Origin: Eimeria necatrix | Taxonomy: Eukaryota > Apicomplexa > Conoidasida > Eucoccidiorida > Eimeriidae | Assembly (NCBI RefSeq): GCF_000499385.1 | Contig: NW_013654619.1 | Location: 1 to 64,000 of the forward strand | Reading direction: 5' to 3' | Length of the DNA stretch: 64,000 nt | Shown here: positions 50,994 to 63,969 of the stretch, piece after piece | Layout: every line of letters begins with the position of its first letter | How positions within the stretch are numbered: position 1 is the first letter of the stretch | The notes under the pieces: generated by a model | Database searches by the model: none | What the model was told of the DNA's origin: nothing | What the model saw: only the letters and a program-made list of their open reading frames with translations | Translations under genes and position numbers: made by a program

Positions 50994-52337
50994 CTGCTGG
51001 AATCGCATGCAAGAACGACTGCGTAGATGTCCGTTCGGGCCGTTTTGATAACCTTGGCCTCACTGCGTCGCCAATACAGGGAGCCGCTCATGGTGGTTTT
51101 GCGTGTTCGCGCCTTATCGAGGGTGACTCGTGCATTTGACAGCCGACGCTGTCCATGTTGTGCCAAATGGCACTGATTGCTGTCAGGTCCCCTTTGGCCT
51201 TAGTTCGTGCACTTGTTTTCGACCGTGGGTGGTGTACAATCTGGCTTTGCGCATATTTAGTAGATATAGGAAGTATCATGTTTGGCTCCGCCTCAATGTT
51301 TTCCGGTACACACAGACGGGTTGATTTCCACTCAAGGAATGTTTCACGGATGACGTCTACATGCAAAAGCGTGGCTTTTAGCGGGCCCCATACTTATAGT
51401 AGTCGTTACTACTTAGAGTTCGCATGCGGTGTGGTGGAGCCGATGCAAAATGCGGATCTGACGCACTGTAGTGATGTAGTGCCTGCGAGATTTGACAGGT
51501 TGCTTAGGCCGGAGTGACTAAGCTAAAGGCTGCCAAGCTGGAGTGCAGCGAAGCCATTCCTTTGCCCATCTGTAGTTTGTATAGTCAAGCAGAGAGACGC
51601 TAATGTTTGCGTAGTATGGTAGTGTACCTTTGGCATTTTGGGCTGTGGAGCTGCTCAATAAGCGCTCCATTGTAGAGGCGCATGTATGCATTTTGAACAA
51701 ACAAAAGCAAAACTATCCAGGCCCGCTGCTCAGTGCATGCACCATCTTGGAGTAGCAATGTCCAGTGGTACAGCAGCTACCTTTGTTGGAGCGCGGCGCC
51801 CTGCTCAGCAGAACCGATAAGGGCGACGTGAGGAGTATAATGTAAGAAGATGTATCCTTACGCAATGTACACGCATTATATCGACGTATTATGTCTCCGC
51901 AACTGCCAGTAGTTGGTGTTGTCAACAGGCTCATTTTCTTGTGGTAGGTAGTGCATGAACTGATGCCTCTATTGGCTTTTGCCATGTTGTAGTTTCTTGT
52001 AGTCAGCAACAACAGCTGATCAAAGGTTTTATTGGTTAATGCTGGCAGTAAGTGGGGCAACTACGGAAAGTACAACAGAGAGACCAGTGGACACTCGCGA
52101 GCATCCGTCCTTGGTCACAGCCCTGATCCCTGTACAGCGGGACCTCGTTGATGTGGTTGCTTTTGCTCTGACTTTGTCTAATGCAAAACACGATGTGCAG
52201 CACGTGTGAATGAATTCTTTTTGTGTTACGCACATCCTTTTCCCCAATTCATCCTTGTTCTCTGCTTCGCTACGCCGCCACAATCGCAGCGGCCAAAGCC
52301 GACGCAGGTGTGCGGCACTGCAAAATCCCGTTGCACA
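50994..52337. other. intergenic, nothing firm
   Basis: Possible upstream exons of the minus-strand RRM-like fragment (51.1-51.4 kb) and the 5' flank of the plus-strand membrane protein. No other structure seen. Confidence 0.45.
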
Positions 52338-53903
52338 ATGGAAGGCGACGAGAGCGGCTGCCAGTCCAATTTTTCCATCCCTCATTGTGGCTGCTGGAAG
52401 CAGACTTCTGAGAAGGGGGAACACATCTGCAAAAGTCGCGCTCGTCCCGGCGCTGCTGCTGACGCCTCTCAGGAGCACTGGAGAGATAGTGACTTTCAAT
52501 CGGCTTCAGATGCCCAAGGAGGAGATGACAAAAAGTCAGAAGGAAGCAGGAGCCAAGGCCGAATCAGCAATGCATTAGTTAGCGCTAGAGGCGGGATAAC
52601 AGCCCTATTTCTGGGCGGGCTATTCTTTGCCTTGTCAGCTGGCCTCCTGATGGTATTCTACGCGGCGGTCTGCTGCGTCATCGCCGGTGTAGACTTTACA
52701 GAGAGCGCTGTGGGCCGTTTTATGTTCGATCAAGCTCCGCTTTTGGAGAATCTCGCCCGACTACCCCTAAGCGTTGCTGTCGTATTCGTACGGGCGGCGA
52801 TCTTTATCTACTTCACATTTATTGAGTGGTTCATCGACTCCTTTCATTTGGTAACGGGTGTTTTGAGGTTCCTGTTAGTAGATCTGGCATTCAACTTGTA
52901 CGATATGTCCATGGAGTACACGCGTTGGTGCCCGTGGCCGGCGATCTTATTGTATGGCGCGTTCTGGGCGCTTTTGCTCCAAGGAGTTCTTCTCCTGTTC
53001 GACTTTGGCCTGGGTGAACTGTATGAGAAAGTTAGGGCCTACTTATCTCTGCTGAAGTCCGTCGCAGACTTGGCAAGAAGGGGGGAAGAACTCAACGCGT
53101 TGCACCCTTCATTTCCCTTTCCACGGGGCAGGCCACAGCGCAGCTACGGCCAGCGCAGTGCTGCGTATTCCTCTACGGCGGAGGAAGCGGGTGGGGTCAG
53201 GAAGGTGGCGAGCATCCCCAAGAGGGGAGGTGCCTCAACAAACAGCTTCGCTGAAGGAACGCCCTTCAAGGCATTTGTTTGTCAGGCATCTGCAGACGAA
53301 ACTGGAAAGTGCTCAGAAGGCTATCTGTCGTCAACTTCGAAAGCCCCCACGGGACTGGCTGGATCTGCTTCCCAGGCTGCAGGAGAGGGCAAAGCGAACA
53401 AGCCTGACTTTGATTCGAGGACCTTGAATGCAGACTCGTCAGAAACAACAAAAGCACATGTGCCAGAGACCCTTTTCCGACAGCTCAGAAACAAAAGGAG
53501 CAACGCCTTGTTTCCCCCAAAGCTAGAGAGAAAGGCGTTCCAGCTCTTCTGTTCAGGCAGTGTGGCAAACGAGGGCGACACAACGGAGTCCCTAAGTAGG
53601 CCTTGCATGGAACTGGAGATGAAAAACGCAGCGGGTTGGCCTCGCGATGTTTCTTCTGAACAGCGATGTGTTGAACCGATGGAGCAGTTGACCCCAGTGT
53701 GTTACGAAATGGAAGAATTTGCGAGTAACTTTCCAGAAAACGCGCCGTTTCTCGAAACCCCAGCTGTCGAAAGTGAGGGCGAATGCGGGGACGCGGATTT
53801 CGTAGACCACGAGTGCGAGCCAGAGGAACTTGGCGTCAACAACGATGACGACTGGTGCATTGTCGCACCTGAGGTCACCGAGTCAAGCACAAAGTTTTGC
53901 TGA
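52338..53903 (+). CDS. orphan multi-span membrane protein with long acidic tail
   Basis: A single exon of 521 residues. The first in-frame ATG (CACAATGG) is used; the frame is open for 44 codons upstream without another ATG. An ~80-residue polar, Cys-containing N-terminus is followed by hydrophobic segments: ITALFLGGLFFALSAGLLMVF plus VCCVIAG (about 87-120), LSVAVVFVRAAIFIYFTFIEWF (150-172), a semi-hydrophobic FHLVTGVLRFLLVDLAFNL, and WPAILLYGAFWALLLQGVLL (near 200-225). From about residue 245 the protein is soluble: Ser/Gly-rich, basic at first, and ending in a strongly acidic stretch (CEPEELGVNNDDDWC). The membrane core in one block with a long disordered C-terminal tail is seen in several apicomplexan-specific proteins, but no family was recognised. 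Confidence 0.6.
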   Translation: MEGDESGCQSNFSIPHCGCWKQTSEKGEHICKSRARPGAAADASQEHWRDSDFQSASDAQGGDDKKSEGSRSQGRISNALVSARGGITALFLGGLFFALSAGLLMVFYAAVCCVIAGVDFTESAVGRFMFDQAPLLENLARLPLSVAVVFVRAAIFIYFTFIEWFIDSFHLVTGVLRFLLVDLAFNLYDMSMEYTRWCPWPAILLYGAFWALLLQGVLLLFDFGLGELYEKVRAYLSLLKSVADLARRGEELNALHPSFPFPRGRPQRSYGQRSAAYSSTAEEAGGVRKVASIPKRGGASTNSFAEGTPFKAFVCQASADETGKCSEGYLSSTSKAPTGLAGSASQAAGEGKANKPDFDSRTLNADSSETTKAHVPETLFRQLRNKRSNALFPPKLERKAFQLFCSGSVANEGDTTESLSRPCMELEMKNAAGWPRDVSSEQRCVEPMEQLTPVCYEMEEFASNFPENAPFLETPAVESEGECGDADFVDHECEPEELGVNNDDDWCIVAPEVTESSTKFC

Positions 53904-56900
53904 GGCGCTGTGGCCGCGACAAGGGGAAGTGCCACAAGTGGGTGTTATGGGCACTTCCAGGTTGTTCAGTGCCCACCAGAACAAAGTAGGGTGGTGGCGC
54001 ATGTCAATTCTCCACTGCACTTCGCAGCGAATTTGCTGCTGCTCAAGGCGGCCTTGCGCGCAGACTGAATTGCAGACCGAATTGTGAGTCATACCCGCCG
54101 AGTGTCTTGCATGGAGCGTGTCGGGCTGTGATTTTTACGGTTGTTTTTTTCATGTTTCCGCTTCATAGAAAGGCATGCGTTGATCCGGGGAGTCTCGCCG
54201 GGACAACGTCACGCATCAGCTTATTACGGTTGACCGAAGAAGACGCTGTATGCAGTGTACGACCTACGCCTCTTTCTAGCTGTAGGCGAGGACAGCAAGC
54301 TTGGCTTGAAGGCACACAAGGGCCTGCATTGGCGAGCGTTCAGAGCCTAGTGGAGGTTCCACACATGCACACTGCGTGAGCAGATTATGAGCCTGCCAAC
54401 GCAGAACCAGGGGCTCGCTCTTCGAAAGATGCGAAGATAAAGCTTTCAGCTGCATATGCATCTTTTTGAGAGTTTCGACAACAACAGACATTTTTAGGCA
54501 TACGGGAAGATCAGGATGCAGCTCTCCTGTGCAAAGCATGGCAGTGTCCCAAACTGTTTTAACAAGAACCAGATTGCAGGAGCGTTTCTTCTTGTGTCAC
54601 AGGGCAAGCTGCGTCCTTCTGACAAATGTAGTGCAACCCAGCATACCAGCAGAGGCGTTAGGCCTACGATTTACAACTTTGAGCACAGTCGCTTGCAGCA
54701 GTCCACCGGCCAGGAACAGAAATCCCGCGGTGCGGTTTCGTATGCCCCATACGAGTTCATACAGCTAGCAATAATATCGTATACTGGCTATTCACTGCTA
54801 CAAAGACGAACTGTCTGGGCTTAACAGTGCATTAGTGGTCGCGTAAAGTTCGGGTGAAATATCAAAAATGCGGTTCCCATCAAAACATGGCAGCAGCTGC
54901 TCTTGGCCAGTGTTACATGCAGAGAGTGTAGGAAATCGCGCAGGAGAAACCAAGAGAGAGGAATTTTGGTTTTTGAACAAAAGAGTATTTGGTAAGGAGC
55001 CAAATAAGTAACTAGAAAATCGTTTGATGGAACCCTGTTTCATTTGAGCTCATTGAGTTTACCGCTAGCTAGTCAAGTTCTACAGGGTCATCATCTCTAT
55101 CAGCATCTCGTCAGGCTATTCCCAAGAAAGATTGTCTACCCGTCACAACAGTAAGCTACGACGACTGCCCAAAATACCAGTAAGACAGTCTCTGCTGCGC
55201 TTGCAGCCCGAGAGGCACTGGAGCACCAGCTAGCGGACACGAGCAATATGCGGGCAACGTAGAACCTTTGTACCACTATTCCTTCTCACAGCTGATATAA
55301 AAAGCACAAAACTTAGGTTCTATTGAACGGTGGTAAATTTTCCGTAGAAAGTTTTCCTTGAGGCAGCAGTCTATGGCAGCGCTGCAACTTCTGACTTCGG
55401 GCATTCTGTGAGCTCAGCGGAGGTTTGTAGAGGTTCATCTACTGCGAGTCAGGTTGTGCGAGAGCACAGGAAGAAGCCAAATACTGATGCTGTTTCTTAC
55501 CGTACTGGGTTTCATTTGGGAAGGGTTTTCAGTGTCTGTCACACGCCTCTAGAGGTGACAGTAGAATGGGGCGTAACAGAGCACCGACGCTAACGTTTGC
55601 TCACTGGAAGCTACTCTACGTTGACTCTAATATACCCCCTCAACCCGCTAAATTATGCTTAACGACTGCTGGCTCTGGGCTATTTCCGCGATATTTATTG
55701 AGTTTCTCGCCTAGGCCTGCAATCAGGACTCTTTGCGTCTCTAAAGGCTATTGAAGAACACAAGGGCGAATATACAGGGCAGCAGGCTGCTTCAGCTGTT
55801 AGTCCTCATAATTCTGCCGCAAAGCTACCGGGATAATTTCCGTCGTTCACCTAATTCATTGCTTCACGATGAGTGCGCCCACATTAGGTCAGGAAGAGTA
55901 GAGAACATGCATCTGATTGCATGGGATGTGCTAATATTGAAAGGAATGCTAGAGAAGCAGGCAAGACCGTGACGCCGCGTGCTCATTTGGGACACCAACG
56001 GAGTACTGAGGATCCAGAAAAACCAGACCTGGCAGTTACCTAGTAGCTGGTGACATTTACACGGTGGCAAACTAAGTAAACTCAGCAGCAGGTCTGCAGC
56101 CAGCTGCGAAACGCGGTAACTGCGACTCGTGGTGAAAGCTGCGACATAAGTGCTGCATATGGCCCTATTCAAGATGCAGCCAAGAGCCTCATATCCTTGG
56201 CTGTGCCCTCGCTACTCTCTTTCATTGCGCTAGCAATGGTTGTTCCTAGAGCCAACATAACGAGGCAAAAGTGACGCCTCTTGCGCGGCTGGCCAGCATA
56301 AGGAGCCAGAAGTTTCGCCTGTAGAATGGCCTATCACACCTGAAGGCATAAGTATCGTCTTGAACGTGGTGAGCCACTACGTAGATGAGGGTCTCTTAAA
56401 GTCGCTGTATGCTTATCTATGACTAACTTGTACTTGTGCCCCAGAACTACAGTGGAAGGCTGTTTGTCAACTAAGCCCCATACTTGAACCCACAGCCCCC
56501 AACACTGACCATGGGTGTGTACAGCCGTCAAGAACTTGTCCTGCTTGGCTGGGGCCAGTTTTCACGGACATAATTTTGCCCCCAACTCTTAGCAGACAAC
56601 TGTTAGCATCTTACGCAGTCAGCTACACCGTCCTTACTCATTCAGCCTCAAAAGCATCTACGTAAGATATACACCGCCATGCCACAGAAGTTCCTTCGCG
56701 GCCTTTACGGGGACGCCGCAGCTTTCGAACAGCAAACTTAAAAATGGTTTTAGTTCATCGTTAATAACAACAACTCAATATCACCACAGAGAATGGCGAT
56801 GAGTGGATATCATAAAGACGAGGTCTTCTGAGACTGGGATCAGCAGAGGTGGGGTGGGGCTTCGCAGGGTGCTGCAGGCGCATCTCTTGCCCACCGCCAC

Positions 56901-57079
56901 AGGTGCACCCCACCGCACTTGGGGAATGGCTGTGATTGCTCAGCATCACTTTTGTGTATTTCAAGCTCGTTCAACTTCAAAATATAGACGGCTCCTTGTG
57001 GCGCAGGCCCCAGAAGCTGTAATAGCATTCTCTCACGTGCATTTGGTTGTGTTTACCCCCAAAGACTTCCGTCGCGAAA
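53904..57079. other. intergenic, nothing recognised
   Basis: 3.2 kb with short frames only. It includes the promoter region of HSP90 in its last few hundred bases; no perfect heat-shock element (nGAAnnTTCnnGAAn) was identified by eye. Confidence 0.5.
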
Positions 57080-58384
57080 ATGGAGAACAAGGAAACATTT
57101 GCCTTCAACGCTGATATTCAGCAGTTGATGAGTGAGTTTTCGTATAAATGCTGTTTTCTTTTTATAATATCGACTTATTGGCGGCCTTTTTCTGGCGGCG
57201 TGCACTGCTAGTGGAGTGTGGCCATGCGGTGTCCACGCATCGCGTCGCGGCTGTCTTCGCTGGCTGTGGCGTGTCTTTCCTTCTTCGAGTTTTAGCGAAG
57301 TTTGCGGGAAGTGAAATCCCAAACAGTGTATGGCGTTGTGGAAGCAGGGGATTGGTGATGGCGGGATTGTGTGCGCGTGCGGGCGCTGGTGTGTGCAGGC
57401 TTGATCATCAACACGTTTTACAGCAACAAGGAGATTTTCCTGCGTGAGTTGATCTCGAACGCGTCCGACGCTCTGGACAAGATCCGCTATGAAGCAATTA
57501 CGGACCCGGAGAAGCTGAAGACGAAGCCGGAGCTGTTCATCCGGCTGATCCCGGACAAGGCCAACAACACGCTGACCATCGAAGACAGCGGCATTGGCAT
57601 GACGAAGGCAGAGCTGGTGAACAACTTGGGAACAATCGCCCGCTCGGGCACGAAGGCCTTCATGGAGGCCCTGCAGGCCGGCGGGGACATCTCCATGATT
57701 GGCCAGTTCGGCGTGGGTTTCTACTCCGCCTACCTGGTGGCGGACAGCGTGACAGTGGTGTCGAAGCACAACGACGACGAGCAGTACGTGTGGGAGTCCG
57801 CGGCCGGGGGCTCCTTCACTGTGCAAAAAGACGACAAGTACGAGCCTTTGGGCCGCGGGACCCGCATCATTCTGCACCTGAAGGAGGACCAGGGCGAGTA
57901 CCTCGAGGAGCGGAGGCTGAAGGACTTGGTGAAAAAACACTCCGAGTTCATCTCCTTCCCCATCGAGCTGGCTGTGGAGAAGACCCACGAGCGCGAAGTG
58001 ACGGAGTCCGAGGACGAGGAGGAGAAGAAGGCCGACGAGAAGGCCGAGGAGAAGGAGGGCGAGGAGAAGAAGGAGGGCGAGGAGAAGAAGGAGGGCGAGG
58101 AGGAAAAGAAGGAGAAGACCAAGAAGACCAAGAAGGTCAAGGAGGTCACCCGCGAGTGGGAACAGCTCAACAAGCAGAAGCCCCTCTGGATGCGCAAGCC
58201 CGAGGAAGTCACTGAAGAGGAATACGCCTCTTTCTACAAGTCCCTTTCGAATGACTGGGAAGAACACTTGGCTGTCAAGCACTTCAGCGTCGAGGGCCAG
58301 CTCGAGTTCAAGGCCCTCCTCTTCGTCCCCAAGAGGGCCCCCTTCGACCTCTTCGAAACTCGCAAGAAACGCAACAACATCAAA

Positions 58385-58420
<36 letters not shown>

Positions 58421-60127
58421 GAAGACATCATCCCGGAGTGGCTGAACTTCGTGAAGGGCGTTGTCGACTCTGAGGACTTGCCCCTCAACATCTCCAGGGA
58501 GAGCCTCCAGCAGAACAAGATCCTCAAGGTCATCCGCAAGAACCTCGTCAAGAAGTGCCTCGAGATGTTCGCGGAAATCGAAGAGAAGAAGGAAAACTAC
58601 GCCAAGTTCTACGAGCAGTTCTCCAAGAACCTCAAGCTCGGTATCCACGAAGACAGCGCCAACCGCGCCAAGGTAAGCGGAAGAACGTGATTTCTCCCGT
58701 TTTAATTCCTTAAGATCTATCTTATATCTATTCATTTTAATGGAGCATGTGAAATTCACGCAGAGTTGAACAGAGATGGTGTGAGTCTTTATATGAGTGA
58801 GTGATTGAATTCGTGAGAGCTGGCTTGTATGTCCAAGGCAAATTCCCGTGCGTTTTCCGTTTGTATCGGAGTTTATATCGCAAGGGCCAGACACCTTGGG
58901 ATAATGCACCTCGGTTCACTTTGGCCCATGTTCTTTGGTGTCGGTGCTGAGACGCGGTCCTTGAGATCTCTCCCTGCCTGTTGGCTTACCGGTGAAACTG
59001 CCGCGATCATGGGAGTAGATTGCGTTATCCGCGGCACAGCTTTTGCAATTTTGTTTCACAAATGGATTAACTTGGCTCCGGGATGATCGGGAACATGCAC
59101 CACGCCTACACTGCATTGCGGTGCCTGTGCGGAGGATATCCCAAACCACACTCAGTCCACTGACGGTCTTTGTGGAAGGCTGCGCTCCATTGGAAGACTA
59201 TTTCATATCTTGTTCATTTTAATAAAGATTGACCAATGTCAAGTGCGTTATAGGGAGAAGAGCGACTCCGGAATGCAAGTCCGAAGTGTTGTGCTTTGCT
59301 GGTGCGTACAGATCGCTGAGCTGCTGCGCTTCCACAGCAGCAAGTCTGGCGAGGACATGGTGTCTTTCAAGGAGTACGTGGACCGCATGAAGGAAGGCCA
59401 GAAGGACATCTACTACATCACTGGCGAGTCTCGCCAGACTGTGGCGAACTCTCCGTTCCTGGAGAAGCTGACGAAGAAGGGCTACGAGGTGCTGTACATG
59501 ACAGACCCCATTGACGAGTACGCAGTGCAGCAGCTGAAGGAGTTCGACAACCACAAGCTGCGCTGCTGCACGAAGGAGGGCCTTGAGATTGACGAGTCTG
59601 AGGAGGAGAAGAAGAAGTTCGAAGAGCTGAAGGCCGAGTTCGAGCCGCTGCTGAAACTCATCAAGGAGGTGCTGCACGACAAAGTCGACAAGGTGGTCCT
59701 CTCCAACAGAATCACCGACTCCCCCTGCGTGCTGGTGACCACTGAGTTCGGCTGGTCCGCCAACATGGAGCGGATCATGAAGGCTCAGGCGCTGCGGGAC
59801 AACAGCATGACCAGCTACATGGTCAGCAAGAAGACCATGGAGGTGAACGGCCACCACAGCATCATGATTGAGATTAAGAACAAGGCTGCTGTCGACAAGT
59901 CCGACAAGACTGTGAAGGATCTCATCTGGCTGCTGTACGACACGGCCCTCCTCACCTCCGGCTTCAGCCTCGAGGAACCCACCCAGTTCGCTGCGCGCAT
60001 CCACCGCATGATCAAGTTGGGTCTTTCCATCGATGATGATGAAGAGGCAAAGGATGATGACCTTCCCCCTCTGGAGGAGGTTGAGGGCGCTGCCGACGAG
60101 GCCTCCAAGATGGAGGAAGTCGACTAA
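57080..60127 (+). CDS. HSP90: cytosolic heat shock protein 90
   Basis: Three exons close in phase: 57080-57131, 57399-58672 and 59312-60127, giving 713 residues, the normal size of cytosolic Hsp90. The first intron falls after [13 protein letters not shown], at the Ser before [13 protein letters not shown]. The N-terminal GHKL ATPase shows [22 protein letters not shown] and [14 protein letters not shown] charged linker of Glu/Lys (about residues 210-250) contains a short tandem repeat. The middle domain has [14 protein letters not shown], with the catalytic arginine in this loop. The C-terminal dimer domain ends MEEVD, the TPR co-chaperone docking motif, so it is the cytosolic and not the ER or organellar form. 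Hsp90 is an ATP-driven chaperone for kinases and other clients. Intron 2 (639 nt) is long. GC-rich codons and long antisense frames are side effects of codon bias. Confidence 0.98.
58055..58111 (+). repeat. 18-nt tandem repeat in HSP90 linker
   Basis: GAGGGCGAGGAGAAGAAG occurs at 58055-58072 and 58073-58090. A third copy with a 3-nt insertion and one change follows at 58091-58111. It encodes EGEEKK units of the charged linker. Confidence 0.8.
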
Positions 60128-61196
60128 GAGGTTTGCATGCGCTGGCGGGCGTGAGGGAGAGAGCAACGGCAAAGTGAACGTGCAAAACATTTCTGCATGC
60201 AGGCGATGGTCTCGTGCGAAATGTTCGAAATCCAAATTGTTAAGTGATCGCGAGGGTTCACAGATTCTCTAGATACAAATTCCTGCGCGGGGCAACTGCC
60301 CCAGTCAGGAACTGGCGAACAAGACTCTGAGCTTCGAGCATCAAGATTTTGCTATTGATGTTTCCCGCGTCTTCCACACCAGAACACTTCAGCGAGTAGC
60401 ATCTTAGAATTCATTTCGAAGCACAAGTGCGACGAATTTAGATATCTAGTGGAAGGACGGAGTAGTGTGAGCTTAACGAGTAGCCGATTGTTAAAGCCCA
60501 TTTCGGTTAGGGAATAAGTAACTTGGTGAGTTTGCAGTCGTCTGGATGTACGGTAATGTCTTGGAATAGTTACAAGCTTTATTACCAGTTCAGCATTGGC
60601 CTTCGGTGGCAGTTCCGCACATTAAGGCAATGCGAAAGTTGCATTTAGTGGGTGGCAAGTTGGGCCCTGGGAATAGACTGTTCCAGCGAGTTAAGAGGCT
60701 GGTACATTTATTTGCTTTGAAAATCAACCGGGATTATCAAATTTGTGCAAAAGGGCGCAGCAAGGCGGCAAATGCCTTAATTCTTTGCTGCTTAGTGCCC
60801 AGGGCAGATCGCCACTGTTGACTTGCTGGGTTGTATGCACCAGCTCCTCATGCACACAGTGCAGATGGATGCTTTAACAAGAATGTATCGAACAAGATAA
60901 TTTGAATTTTATACTTTCGAACTTTAATTCATTTATTTACGTGTTAAAACTCGTCAGCCACAAATGGCCGGCTCCGTCCATCGGTCCCAGAGAGCAGCAG
61001 CGGCTGGGCTGCTCGCGTAGTTATTCTCTCTGTCTTCTGCAAATCGCTAGATCCCCGAAGTAATTAATTTACATAATTTAAATTGCATTTCTGCGTCAAA
61101 GAAAAGGGACTTGTGTCCTTCTGAGCCTTCTGGGCTCCACCATCGATCGATTGTTGAGATGGTTTCGGCTGCGGTTGGTCTTCAGTGCTGCAGGGA
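60128..61196. other. intergenic, AT-richer
   Basis: 3' flank of HSP90 and 5' flank of the repeat-rich gene. No gene recognised. 60.9-61.1 kb is distinctly AT-rich just before the repeat-rich region starts. Confidence 0.5.
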
Positions 61197-62075
61197 ATGA
61201 TCACCTCTCAGCTTTCCCGCGAGATATTTGCCTTGAACTTGAAATGGCAAAAGTCTTTGGAGTTTTCTGCAGATGGCTCTTTGCCTGGAGCCTCTGAAGA
61301 AGGCACACTTGAGGCAATTGCAGCGGGACTGCAGGCTTGTGCAAAAGAAATTCAAGAAAAATGGAGTGTGGAGTTCGCCCTCGCCAAAGACGGGCAGGGC
61401 TGGGGGCCCTCCCAAGACGCTGCAGCAGCAGCTCTCACTCAGGCTCTCCTGGGCAAGGAAGGCTTGCTGGGAACTGTTGCTGCTGCTGCGCTGCAGAAGG
61501 GGCCGCAGCAAGTGACCCTCAAGAAGCTCGCGCTGGACCTTTGCCGCACATTTGTCTCACTTGAACTCCCAGCTGCTGCCTCTGTGGGCTCTGAGACCCT
61601 CGCGGAGCTAACAGTGAGTTCAGGGGGCTGACAGCTGAACTTGCTGCCCCAGACAGGGGCTGTTCTAAATTTCTCGCGGCCTGACTTCACCGCTGCTGCT
61701 GCTGCTGCTGCTGCCGCGCACTCTGCTGTGTCTGGTTTCTACAGGAAAGCTGTCTCAGCGCTGCAGCTGTGGACCCGGCCCACAAGGTCAAGCAGGCGGC
61801 GCTGAGGCTCCTGCGGGCGGCCTTTGCTCCTGAGACAAGTGGGGGCCCCTGGGGGCCCCCCTGGACTGCACTGCCTCTGCCTGCTGCTGCGCTGCAGCAC
61901 ATGCTGCGCCGCCTAGCAGCAGAACTCAGCTGCAGCGACAAGCGGGCGGGCTCTACAGTCCGCGCCGAGCTTTTGCTGCTCTTGGGTGGGCGCCTTTCCG
62001 AAGTCTTCAGAAGACCCGGAGCTTCCATGATGAGCTCAATAGCTGCAGCCAGAGTAGTAGTCAAGCCCCTCAAAA

Positions 62076-62108
<33 letters not shown>

Positions 62109-62609
62109 GCTGCTGCTTTCGTGTGCTGTGCAGCTGCGCTGCTGAGCCGCCTAAGGGACTACCCCGAGCTGACTGGCCCCTGGCTGCTGCCAGTACTGCA
62201 GCAAATCACCTGCCGCCTGGGGGCCCCAGAAGGGAAGCTCAGCGCATCCCCCACGGAGGCCTTGGGGGCCCTGGAGGCGCTGCAGCAGCTGCTGCACAGC
62301 CACAAGACCCTGGGGGCCCTTTTGCCTGCAGAGGTGTGGGGCCGCGTCTATGCCTACGCCGTGACTTTGGGGGCCCCCGAAGGCCAGGAGAGAGGCCAGG
62401 GGGGCCCCCCAGGGGGCCCCCAAGGAAGTGCGAAGTCATACCAGCAGCAGCTGCTGCAGCCTGCTGCCTTGGACCTCCTGGCCGCCGGGGCAGAGACCTT
62501 TGCTCCTTTTCTAGACAAAGACATTTCCCAGGAGTTTGCTGCTGCATTGGAGGCGACAGGGGAGGGGGAGCTTCCCCCAAACAAGCTAGGGGGGCCTGCC
62601 TCCTGCGAA

Positions 62610-62644
<35 letters not shown>

Positions 62645-63059
62645 GCAGTGCAGCAGACGGGGCACCCTGCTAGATCGACTGCTTGGCTTAGCCGCCTCGC
62701 CTCAAGTCTCTGTTGCAAATGCAGCAAGGCGGGCCCTAGCCCGCATAATGCGGTGCCTGTGTGGCTCTGTGGCCATGGGGGCGGCAGGAGCAGCAGCAGC
62801 AGCAGCAGGAGCAGCAGCAGCAGCAGCGGGAAGCAGCAGCATCTGCGGCAGCAGGAGCAGCTGCGACGAGAAACTAAACAGGCCCTTGCTGCTGTGCACT
62901 GTCCCGCTGCAGCTCTTTGGGGCCCGCCTTGTCTCTGAACTCTGCAGCGCCAGTTTGCTGCCAGCAACAGAGGCTGCGTCTCAGCCTGAAAGTTGGTGGC
63001 AGCAGCAGGGCTGCAGGGCGCTGCTCGTGCCCCACTACATAGGCATGCTATCTGCTGCA

Positions 63060-63093
<34 letters not shown>

Positions 63094-63379
63094 TTGCTGC
63101 TGCTAGGGCCTGCCTCCTTCTGGCGAGCGCTGGCTGCGGCCCCGCCTGGCAGCAGCTCCATGGCCCATCTGTGGCGAAGCAAACTCTTCACTTTCTGTCT
63201 TCTGCTGGGGAGACATTGTGTTTGCTGCTGGGGGAAAAAGATGTTTCTTTTGCTGCTTTTCCGGCTGCTCCTGCAGCAGCAGCAGCAAAAGCTGCTGCTG
63301 CTGTTGGGGGGTCAACTGCCGGCTCCGCGCTTTCAGAGGAAACAGCCGACGCCAAACGCCGCCGCATCTCTCCCGAGGC

Positions 63380-63413
<34 letters not shown>

Positions 63414-63969
63414 GAGCCTGCGGGCGAAGTGCATCCCCCAGAGGAGCTGCCTGATTTGCCTGTAGAAGAGTCCCAGAGCAGCAAAGTCGAGAAAGTACTG
63501 CTGCTGCCTGCTTCTTTCTGCAGACTTATAGAGAATATTTCTGTTTCCTTATTTAAGCTGCATGCAGAGGCCGGGGCCCTCCCGCGGGCTTTGCTGCCAA
63601 AAGCTGCTGCAGCTCTCGGAGCCGCGCTGCGGGCTTTGTTGCGGGCAGCAGCAGCAGAGACCGCCGCTGCAGCAGCAGCAGCTGCTGCTGCTCTGCAGGG
63701 CGCAGGCGACGCGCAGCCCTTCGAAGCAACGGAGACAGACACGGGAGAAGACCGGAAGCAAAGCCAGCTGGCGGAAGCAAAAGAAGCAGCAGCAGCAGCA
63801 GAGACAGAAAGCCTCAAGGCAGGAGGAGCAGCAGCTGCTGCTGCGAAAAGTCTCATCAACCAAACGCTGCTGCTGGCCCTCAGCGAAGCAGCAGCTCTGC
63901 AGCCGCCGCCCGCTGTTTCCGTTGCGGGCCTCTGGCGTGCCATTCTGGGGCTGCCGGGAGAAGCAAACC

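Noticed and set aside
57053..58909. 618-codon open frame on the minus strand
   Set aside because: It runs antisense to HSP90 exons 1-2 and the intron, and is Leu/Val-rich as expected from the complement of Glu/Lys/Asp codons. The sense strand has unmistakable HSP90 motifs.
59219..60235. 338-codon minus-strand frame
   Set aside because: Antisense shadow of HSP90 exon 3, produced by GC-biased third positions.
62239..62967. Leu/Cys/Pro-rich minus frame and other frames in 61.7-64 kb
   Set aside because: CAG/CTG runs keep all frames open. Only the phase-consistent sense frame gives a plausible helical protein.
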